From Oppiella nova (Eukaryota > Arthropoda > Arachnida > Sarcoptiformes > Oppiidae): a stretch of 29,934 nt of DNA. The notes under the pieces were generated by a model. It was not told the DNA's origin, made no database searches, and saw nothing but the letters and a program-made list of their open reading frames with translations. The stretch spans positions 1 to 29,934 of the forward strand of contig CAJPVJ010000263.1 in the NCBI GenBank assembly GCA_905397405.1, read 5' to 3'. The position numbers were made by a program, and so were the translations under genes. Positions 21,765 through 29,934 of the stretch are shown piece after piece (the stretch's first letter is position 1; each line of letters starts with the position of its first letter).

Positions 21765-23710
21765 TTGACCTAGACCCGTTCCTAACGTATCACGCTAGCA
21801 ACCACAGAAGAGGAACTATGTAGCGTAGGAGTGGTGTCTTTAATACAGTACCGTAGTCTATTCAATGTGTAGTGAACTCCATCCGGCCAACAGTCTCGGA
21901 ATCGAAGCACTAATGCTACCGGTACGCGGCGAGTACATTTTGGCAACTCTAGTGTTCACGAATCCTGGTGTTCACCAACATTCATGCCCGGGGGCCGGGC
22001 TAGGGTTAGCTTGGGGGTTAGGGTGGGTACGGGTGCGGGGCGCATTACTACCTGGTCTAGGGTTCTAGTTTGGGGTGGCCCGGTTGTGGGAACTTGTGGC
22101 AAGCTTAGTGAGCAGTGAACACCAGGCTTTAATCGTGAACACTACCGCAAGTACCGCTTTCGCTATTCGATCTGGAGGTCGAAAACGGACGGTCCCGAAT
22201 GCTCGTCAACCTGCCAACCAATTCAATACAAATCTACCTAGCATTAAATGCTAGCTGCCCCACACGCTTTTAAGGCTCGGTTAGGTCTTCTAACCTCAAG
22301 GTTAAGGCATCCGCTTAGTTGTAACCCAGTCCCTCGCTGAGGGTCTCGTTTGCAGCGCCCCTCCTACCTACTTTCTCCTCGTGAATTAGTGAGATTAGCC
22401 TCCAGTCCGTGGACCGGCACTTTTAATAGGCCTTTCACAGGATACTTCATCTTCAATGCCCTGAGCCCTTCGTTTGTACCTGCAGCATATGTGTTGGTCC
22501 ATTTGGATAGGCACACGTCCGGCTCTCCGTCAACTATGTATAGTTGACGGAGAGCCGGACCTGACCCGCTCAGTTAGCATACGGACAAACCCCTCATGGA
22601 AACACTCATGTATGCCATGAGAAGCTTACATATGGACAGGTGCCTACGGTGTGAAGGTAACTCGACGTACAACATTACATAGGCTACGCCCTAACGGCCG
22701 AGCTCCGTGGCGCGCGAAAAATGCAGGTACTACGCACATGCATGACAACAATTGAAAAGGACGTCCCTCAAAGCCTTCGCTGTCGTGGAGCTTGGCAGAT
22801 CCATGCTCTGGCAAGGCACGGGAATGTGCATATCGACTACAATATACATATACACCTCATGTAGAAGCTATCAAACCCGGTCAAACTCATCCGAACTTGG
22901 CTGGTCAGCCTAACAATTGAATGATAATGAATCAGACGGGTTAGTTGACTTGCATGTCTGATCACGAGGTCCTTCACTCCTTAATCGGACGCCCTAGAAC
23001 CTTAGTGACACATGTGAGTCCTTTTATCGATGCGCGGGACATGGATGTTGCACCCAGCTTGCTAGATTTTGTCTCGCTTAGCAACACAGCTATTGTGCTT
23101 CGCCTGGCCACGCTTATGCATGAAGGTAGAGGAAACTCTTGGAATTGGGTATACTCCATCCACATGCAAAGGTCCGGATACGAGGAACGAGTCGGACTGC
23201 CATCATTAACAATGTTGTCGTGAGCATCTCGTTCCTATTCCCAGACATGAAATATGTTTGCAAATATTTCATGCAAAGCTTCCGAGTCCGACCACCACAG
23301 GCACATGGTGTGCGAAACTTCAGTAGGGCAGATAAGGATGGTCCCAATTCAGAGTGTGTTTTTCATGAGTACGTAGATAAGCGGGCATGGGCCATACAAA
23401 GATGTAGTAGGACAAACAAAGATGTTGCTTGAGGCAATAAGGTCGCTCAGGTTACCACTGCCAGAGCTCACATTATGGTGTAAAGTGTTATGTTGACTCG
23501 CAAAATCAGCGAGATTAAGGCAGGATGGAGGTTAACGCTATATCTACTGTATTCATGAGGTAGACGAAACGACGTCATGTGCAAGCAAAGAGGTAGACAA
23601 AGATACCCGTGTGCATGTTGCCTGTGCGGAAGACGTTGCTTTTGCAGTCTGTTCATCATCACCTCATCTTTGCGAGAAGAGGCTTGCTGTGCTCCAAGAC
23701 CAGGCGCCAG
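21765..23710. other. Intergenic region upstream of the dioxygenase and downstream of APC6
   Basis: No gene recognised. The right part should include the APC6 3' untranslated region and the left part the dioxygenase promoter. A CCGGGC/GTGAACACC-bearing segment (about 21957-22000) resembles DNA at 2946-2980 in reverse. A 44-bp hairpin lies at 22517-22560. Open frames here lack any domain or splice support. Confidence 0.5.
22517..22560. repeat. Perfect 21-bp inverted repeat with 2-bp spacer
   Basis: The arms 22517-22537 and 22540-22560 are exact reverse complements (GTCCGGCTCTCCGTCAACTA..., with GT between them). Such an uninterrupted palindrome is rare by chance and could extrude as a cruciform or fold as an RNA hairpin. 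No flanking coding sequence explains it. Confidence 0.9.
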
Positions 23711-26700
23711 TCACTTATGGCCATACGATCTAGAGAACTCTTCCCCCCCTACCAACCCAAATCGTGCACCTTCATCCTCTAGTGCGCGCGTCAGCATTTC
23801 CGCTGTGAAAGTATCGTCCGTCTTGAGCCCAAGCGCTTTGTGATAGTACTCTATGGCGAGGGTCAACTGGTCCTGGAACAAGAAACGAAAGCTGGTCAAA
23901 ATGCACCCATTTGGGAAAAGCTCAAGGGCGATGATTGAGGTTACTCTTGCATCTGTAAGTTTCGTGCTCCCCCAGATTTCTCCCTAGTGTGGGTAATAGA
24001 GGAACCAGTCGATGGGCTTAACGATATAGTGCAGTTTCGCTGAACTTACCCTCGCTGATCGATATTCTGCCCTGCATCGTTTTGGCTCACCAAACAACCG
24101 AACGTTTTGCCGCTCTCTGAGGGAATACCTATCTCTTTTGCCTTCACTATGATGTTAGCAAACAAGAATCAAACTCTTTCCTTCCTAGGACTGGCAGACT
24201 GCCCTGGCGTTTCGAAGAGTGGGGGCAACAGGTGACTTCGCGGTGCCAGTCAGAGAGGGTCACTTCCTCCTGGCAGGACTTAACCAGTGGTTATCAGGGG
24301 ACATGCTTAGACCCGCAGTTCCAGCGTTTTGGTTGTTGGGGTCTTTAGAAGACTACAGAATGCCCGCACTTGGCGCTTAGGGTTTGAGGTTTTAAGGTTT
24401 TAGATTTTCAGGGTTTTAGGGCGACCTCGAAGGTGCGGTCTTGGAGCTATGCGCCTTACCATGAGGTGATGTGTGTACCCAAGAGCGGCGTATGTGCTTG
24501 CAGACCGGGGGCACAATCCGAGGGCCTTGTCGTACCAGTCGATTGCTTCAGCGAACTTCCTGCAAACCGAAAAGCATCCCGATCGGCTTTCAGAGTCTCT
24601 CCCATCAACCTCTTGGTCTTAAGGTTGTTGAGCGGGATTGCAGTGGAGTGGGGATCAGTCACAAGGGAGGGGAAACCTTCAGCTTTTATATGGCGCGTCT
24701 TTTGCCCACTTTTCAAAGCAACCCAAAGTCTCAAGAAAGACTTTCTCGAGCGCTATGGTTTCGTTTCACAACCAGTCGCACTTCCTCTCGTCAAATTCTT
24801 GTCTGAGGAAAGCAATCCACTTGGTTTCAGTTGGCGCAACAGCAAGCGTAGCTCTATGAGCAAAAACTCGTTATTTTGCCTTATTGCACGGATGTACCCT
24901 CTTCGATCCGGTATAAGTACTGCTGTGGATTTGATTGGCAGTCAGCACCGGTATCCACACAGTCTCACACAGGATGCCGTAGAAGTTGCCTGGCAAGAAA
25001 GCAGAGGGTTCAGATTGGCCTGACAAACGCCAACATAATCTCGGTCATGGTTCAGAGGGTAAAGACGTTGGAAACCGAACCAAGATGTGTCCCTACGAGA
25101 TTCTAAAGTCGACTTAAGAAGTCGGTAGTGTCAGAATCGTTGAGAGACCTCTGGCGGACAAAGACCCAGGTACAGGTGCTGTGCAAAAGTAGCTAGCGTG
25201 AAAAGGAGAAGGACAAACACGAAGGAGTCACTGACTGAGTTGGATGAGAAACTAAAAACTGCTGCTTTTACCTCTTCTCACATAGGTTCTTTCAGACGCA
25301 ACATGCCGCAAGCGGTTTGGGTGGCAGCGAACAAATTCTGGACGCCCGTTGGGACAGAAGTGAGAAAATGGAGAAAAAGGCGAAAGGAGGGGGGGAAACG
25401 AGACCGTAGGCCGCACTGATGATCGCGCACCACACATTTATGTGCACAGCAATAAGGCTCTTCTGTTGATACAATTTACAAAGAAAGAGGACACAGTAAA
25501 AGCGGAGACCGTAAGGGAGTAGAAAAAGGAAGCAGCAAACACAAGGAAGCAACGCCCACCGCTGACTCCCGAGCACATGTTCGGTTTGGTAAGACGCCAG
25601 CAACAGGGCCTCATTGGGAGCGACACCGCTTTTCTCGTTCACATAGGCAGACGAAAACGTAAACAATTGATTGAAGTAGAAGAAAGGAAGCATGCAAGAT
25701 AAAACTCACCGTCGCTTCAAGAGAGCACGGCACAGACGTCTGCAAGATGGAAGCCCCACTTGAAACAAACCAGGGAATTCGATGCAGCGGCGCAGCGACC
25801 AAAGCAATAAGTAAAGGGGTTTGGAGGAACAGATCAGAAGGGGAGAATACCTAAAACCATAGAAGAGACTCCTACCGTTGTTTTCTCAGAGCGTGACCCA
25901 GATTCACGCACGTCGATTCCCAAGCATCGGTTAGAGGCTCTGGCGCGAGCGACAGCGCTTTTCGTAGCCAGCTCTCCGACTTTCGAAAGTCTTTGTTTCG
26001 GTAGGACAGCACGCCGAGCTCGTTGTAGACGAGCGGATCCTGGGGGCATAGCTTTTGGGCGTCTTTGAGAAACTGCTCCGCGAGATTTAGGTTGTTCGTC
26101 TTCTGGTACTCGATACCGATGCAGAGGCTCGGCAAATGGCACCTGAAACACAACGTCCACGAGCATTGTTTACCCAGGGATTCACAAGGAGTCGTTAAGC
26201 AGTTGACAGGTAATCGACACCATAATTTCAGGCGTTTGTGCTTGGTTTTCGAAGTTTCCAGAATTCGAGGGCCTTTTAAGATTCTCCTGCAATCGGCACT
26301 TGAGACACACAGTCTGCAAGTCTTGTTTATCCTCAGAATCGGTTGCAGCTGTTGAGGGGAATGCGACTTCTCGGCCGAGAGCAGTCCATCCATGATTACC
26401 TTTGAAGAACCAAGACGCGAACAGTCGAAGACACCGCAAAGTCGTTCTCGGCCCTTGACGGAAACACCATGGTTTCAGGGGATTCTACGGCCCGTGCTTC
26501 CAGAACTTGAGGGCCTTGTGCGAAACCCTAAAACCCTAAAACCCTACAACCTCAAAATTCCGAATCTTCCATAGTATTGCTCCGCTTTTGCCAGACCTTG
26601 CTCTCGTCAAAACCTAGATGACAGGGACAATATCGAACTGTGTGTAAGGATTGTGAAATCTCCAAGCTGCACAAGTACCCCTCCTTCTCGTGGTGTTCCT

Positions 26701-28909
26701 TGCTGCATTCGTACGATGATTCAAAGCCACATGAAATCCTACCCAGACGCTTAGAATCCGATTGAAAACCCAAGGCAATTAGTTCATTGTTGCTCTCTTG
26801 GCGAGCTATTCCGGTTGTTCCGAGAACCTCTGGCCCAGAGGACGGGGTGACGTTACTTTGGGGGTCAAGGTTGGTACCTATGTGACGCACGTAACTCAAG
26901 GTCACGGGATCTACTTCGCATCGCCCCATTTGATACAAGCCGGAAAACGAGGCTCAGTTAGTATGCCAATGGGCCCACGCCCATAATCTCTGTAATTTGA
27001 CCTGTTGGCGAAGTTCCTAACAGCTTTTGTGGTTATCGCTCAATTCTACTTTCAAGATGAAGACGAGACAAGTCTTAAAAAAATGGAAAGAGAAATAGCT
27101 GAATCAAAGGTTTGTTGTCGTGTCAAGCTTACCCTGGAAACAGCCTTGCTGCCGTTCGATATGCTGCCATAGCCTGGTCACTCTCGTCCTGCGCCGCAAA
27201 AGCGTTCCCAAAACCGAGCCAGGCAGGTGCAAAGGAGCTGTCGAGGCTCGTCGACTTCCTGTACACAGACAGCGCAAACGAGTTGTTGGTGTGAATAGGA
27301 GGTCCTTTATTAAAAGCAAGCAGAGTAGGTAAGTGGCTTGGATGTTTCCAGGACGAAAGCGTTAGGATTCGAGCGCAGATGTAAGCGAACCAGACCATGT
27401 GATGTCTTCGAAGAGAGAGTGAGATAGAGGGTCAACAAAAAATAGGAGCTCCGCATCTACTCCTCACTGTTATAGCTACCCGATTGACTACAGTAATTCC
27501 TGGACAACCAAAATGCAGATTGATACATGAGCCGATCTCGTGATGCAAGGGTGTTCCTGAAGTCGAGCCAATGTGATCAAGGAGCTTCGTTGCTTTCCAT
27601 CTGAGGAGTGTGGAGCACTGCTGTTATTTGACTGCTGGAGTCAACCACACCTGTACTTCCGTAGGGTTCGATGTTCGATGAGTTCGATGAGGGTTCGATG
27701 TCCGATGAGTCGAATGTCGTCGAAGAACTTTCAAGAAATGTACTCATTGAGGGGTCTCAGCGAACAGACCATGTCCAGCTCCGACGTCACAGCTCATGGA
27801 AGAGCTGCGTCATTGATGATGCTTAGATGATGTCAGAGCAGCTCTTCCGATTCCTTGCTTCTAATAGAGCCAATTGGGAAGCAACGAGCTCAAAGAAGCA
27901 ACACTTCAAGGAATCCGCAAAGCAGTGATGGAAACGAATGACCACGATGTTCGACTTACGCAAAGTAGCGCCGGGCCGAATCATAGTTGCGTATACAGCT
28001 GTAGTAGCACCCTACTGCGAACCAGGCGACGGCTTTCTGGGGGTATTCTTGCACGAGCTTGTGAGCCAATAGGAAGAGCTCGTTCTTGCGCCGAAGCTCG
28101 AGGGCGGCCGCCAGGTGTACTGGCATGCAAGCTAGATGGTACGGGTCACGTTCTAGTACACTGCAAAGTCGGAACCACGTGGGTTAAGACTAGGAATCAA
28201 ATCTGAGGTGTTCTTCGAAGGAAGTAGCGAGGTGACAACAGTATCAGTGGCGGGATATGATGTATCGAACAGTGTGCAATATAGCTTTTGACTGCGGATT
28301 TTCGAAGTGCTAGTATGGGGCCTACTGGTCGACTGCAAATAAATACGGAGGAGCCTTTAGGGGTTAGCTGGAGGTTACAACGAATAGACAATGTGAAACT
28401 AGGGAGGCCTTCGGAGTCGATCATTGCTTGTTGGAGAAGACGCTGATTGAGAAGAGTGAAAAGCAGGGCGGATTCAAAGAACCGGTTCAGCTCGTCTGTG
28501 AGTCGAGTGTTGCAAACCTGCGCGTTCCCTGGCTCACTGCCATTGTAGAAACTTGAACCTGCCGGTTCAAGCTGCGTCTCTATGAGAATCATCCCTAAAC
28601 CTAGGATCCAAGTAGAAATCACTTGCAAACCCGATACTTTTAATCTCATTTCCAGCTTTTCTTCACCGGTTGATCAGCACTCAGAGCGAAATTACATTTA
28701 ACCACCTTCCAAGCGAGCCAGACCTTCCCAACATATACTGACGTCCTCACCTCAGGCTGATCCGTCACCGTATGACGCCAATCCTGCTTACCTTTTCGTC
28801 AGGTCGTAGCACTGCTGGTACTCCGCCCGGTGGTACAGGTTATCCGCTCGGCAAGCCATCAAGTCCCCATTGCCCCTCAGACCCCACCCCTCGCTTCCAC
28901 AACCGAATG
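23711..28909 (-). CDS. APC6: APC6/CDC16, anaphase-promoting complex TPR subunit (C-terminal six exons)
   Basis: Minus-strand exons with agreeing phases: 28909-28792, 28160-27960, 27258-27133, 26142-25876, 24559-24460, 23872-23711 (TGA). The joined product of roughly 324 codons follows plant APC6 closely: NGDLMACRADNLYHRAEYQQ, DPYHLACMPVHLAA, KAVAWFAVGCYYSCIRNYDS, FAPAWLGFGNAFAAQDESDQ, AMAAYRTAARLFPG, DPLVYNELGVLSYRNKDFRK, WESTCVNLGHALRK and AIEYYHKALGLKTDDTFTAE. These are consecutive tetratricopeptide repeats, the scaffold surface on which APC/C subunits assemble for ubiquitination of mitotic cyclins and securin in the nucleus. The N-terminal exons are not present on this strand within the window. 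The acceptor of the first listed exon is the weakest call. Introns are 0.4-1.3 kb; two hold telomere-like runs. Confidence 0.92.
24378..24421 (-). repeat. Degenerate plant telomere-like run (TTTAGGG type)
   Basis: TTAGGGTTT, TTTTAAGG, TTTTAGA and GGGTTTTAGGG lie head to tail in the last APC6 intron. This is a short interstitial or telo-box-like sequence. Confidence 0.6.
26289..26309 (-). repeat. Diverged intronic copy of an APC6 exon start
   Basis: This segment resembles 26132-26152, the intron/exon boundary of the exon starting at 26142, at 17 of 21 positions. Looser similarity extends about 25 bp further. It sits 157 bp upstream in the preceding intron. At the aligned junction the AG has become AA. 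Confidence 0.55.
26523..26550 (+). repeat. Interstitial telomere-like repeat (AAACCCT type)
   Basis: Three near copies of AAACCCTA (GAAACCCTAAAACCCTAAAA) lie within the APC6 intron between 27132 and 26143. The sequence matches the Arabidopsis-type plant telomere unit. Confidence 0.75.
27665..27720 (+). repeat. GTTCGATGA-type short tandem repeat
   Basis: About five imperfect copies of GTTCGATGA/GTCCGATGA lie in an APC6 intron. They have no coding role. Confidence 0.75.
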
Positions 28910-29362
28910 CTGTCAGCAGACGCCGGTAGGTTACCATCCTTGGTTGCCGTATTTTTAAAGGGACACCAGTCCTCACGGATCCTTTCAGCAGGTCCCATAC
29001 TTTGCATCCTGCTTCCTATTGTCCTGTTATATTGTTGTGACATTAAGGTTTCTTTTCCTTGCAAGACTAATCGAGAAACAAAGGCACTTGCAGTTTTCTA
29101 GCTTTGAGGCGCAAAGCAAGCTTTGTCGTGCGACAATGCAGCTTCTCCGTAATCAGGGAGGAATGATCACCACACGTGGCGAAGCTGCAAAGCTTTGCTT
29201 TCGAACGCTGCTAGAAGCCTCAGTTCAGTAGCTCTACCAATCGGTGAAAAGCTTCGCTGTTGCTCCCGTCTTTGAATCAAAGGGCCTTTCGCTTACAGAC
29301 GTGCATGAAGAAAGCATTCGTCCCCCCCCTCTCCACCCCTTGCTCGCCTTGCCTCTATCGAG

Positions 29363-29566
29363 AATCGACTTTTGACCAACTATGGACGTTAAGAATGAGC
29401 AGGGCCTTTCTTTGCTTCCATCTTTCCCCCAGAAGAATCCCTTACGTTAGTGGTCAAATGACACGTTCTTGTCCCTGTAATCGCAGAAGCAAAACTTTTA
29501 GATTCGTTAGAGTTCCCGCCCGAAGACCGGTGGCTGGCGCTGCTGTACCAATGCAAGAGCGTCAAG
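29363..29566 (+). pseudogene. APC6-like exon fragments on the opposite strand
   Basis: Plus-strand exon 29487-29566 (after TCGCAG, before GTGAGG) reads AKLLDSLEFPPEDRWLALLY and then QCKSVK. This corresponds to the plant APC6 stretch with the pattern LLSSLQF..ED.WLSSFY, just N-terminal to the NGDLMACR exon found on the minus strand. A preceding segment ending at 29387 (donor GTTAAG) reads IENRLLTNYG and joins in the correct phase, again matching plant APC6 (IESHMLT...) with the same spacing. The start at 29363 assumes the AG at 29361-29362 after a C-rich tract; the matching frame extends a few codons further left. Either the gene's 5' part is inverted (rearrangement or assembly error) or this is a broken inverted duplicate. 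Marked as pseudogene only because it cannot be joined to the minus-strand exons as the sequence stands. Confidence 0.6.
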
Positions 29567-29673
29567 GTGAGGTTTATGTTATCACGAACTTACTAAAAAG
29601 CAGCCTGTGTTCGTACCATTCAGGTTCGACACCATGTTTCAGCTTCAAAAACCTGCTGACGAAATGCGATTGA

Positions 29674-29934
29674 AGCTATACTGTCCCTTATGCCTCTCCA
29701 TCCATACCCTTACTGGTATGGAATAGGCTCTCGTTTCTTGCGCTATATGTCCAAACGTTGTATGCAGAGAGGCCGGCAAAGTTTCAAGACCTTGCAAAGC
29801 AGGTGCTATGGGGGCGACGACTTTGTCTAGAAGATCTCCCTGGCTCCCTTGTGAGAAGATTTGGCGACATAGAAAGGATCATAGTTTTTCATTCGCTACG
29901 GCCAGAGATTTCTTTGAACAAAGGGCGGCAAAAG
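29674..29934 (+). other. Unrecognised open frame reaching the right edge
   Basis: Eighty-seven codons follow a TGA at 29671 without a stop. The product has an alternating hydrophobic/charged pattern (SFLALYVQTLYAERPAKFQD, then LPGSLVRRFGDIERIIVF). No ATG-led start or clear acceptor fixes its left end. It does not resemble the expected next part of APC6. It could be an exon of an unknown gene, part of a mobile element, or chance. Confidence 0.3.

Noticed and set aside
22280-22345. Possible tRNA-like sequence
   Set aside because: Some GGTTAAGG and stem-like words occur, but no cloverleaf with a T-loop GGTTCGAATCC could be drawn.
24433-25023. 196-codon plus-strand open frame
   Set aside because: It is antisense to an APC6 exon and intron, with no recognisable domain; the minus-strand exon explains the locus.
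28197-28649. 150-codon minus-strand frame between APC6 exons
   Set aside because: It lies in an intron with clear flanking splice sites in matching phase; no similarity to APC6.
29095-29231. Plus-strand frame with a TPR-like pattern (RGEAAKLCFRTLLEAS) as a further inverted APC6 exon
   Set aside because: It resembles a TPR helix, but no donor fits before the in-frame TAG and the match to APC6 is too loose.

Overview
This window is eukaryotic nuclear DNA, most likely from a plant-lineage organism. Its genes are split by many GT-AG introns. The proteins resemble plant versions: a ZIP protein of the Arabidopsis At3g08650 type, a CIR1 homologue with the plant-like SPPRGG motif, and plant-type APC6/CDC16. 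Interstitial runs of AAACCCT-like plant telomere repeat lie in introns. A streptophyte green alga (Klebsormidium-like) would fit the mix of plant-type housekeeping genes, an intradiol dioxygenase and LINE-like elements, but the species is inference.

Layout. 1-1102 (minus): the 5' part of a LINE-like retroelement ORF with a zinc finger and the start of a reverse transcriptase domain, cut by the window edge. 1103-4428: repeat-rich intergenic DNA with an inverted-repeat pair and a 44-bp tandem array. 4429-9424 (plus): seven-exon CIR1-like gene. 9425-10663: intergenic. 10664-16523 (plus): four-exon ZIP-family metal transporter, with a foldback element in intron 2 and a 62-bp tandem repeat straddling the intron 2/exon 3 junction. 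16524-18661: intergenic with simple and 117-bp repeats. 18662-21764 (minus): four-exon intradiol ring-cleavage dioxygenase predicted to be membrane-anchored. 21765-23710: intergenic, with a near-perfect 44-bp hairpin. 23711-28909 (minus): the C-terminal six exons of APC6/CDC16. 29363-29566 (plus): two short exon-like pieces that match the segment just upstream of those APC6 exons but lie on the opposite strand. 29674-29934: an unrecognised open frame running off the right edge.

The genes are unrelated in job: RNA processing or co-repression, metal transport, aromatic-ring cleavage and cell-cycle ubiquitin ligase. No operon or cluster logic is visible. The most unusual feature is structural. 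In all four host genes, sequence from an intron 3' end plus the first bases of the next exon is repeated inside the upstream intron. Two cases are clear tandem arrays (62 bp x4 in the ZIP gene, 69 bp x3 in the CIR1-like gene) and two are single diverged copies. In the ZIP gene the copied piece is the HNIPEG metal-binding motif itself, and one copy would give an in-frame 21-residue insertion if its acceptor were used.

All exon models were made by eye from splice consensus, reading-phase agreement and remembered family motifs. No alignment or transcript data were available.
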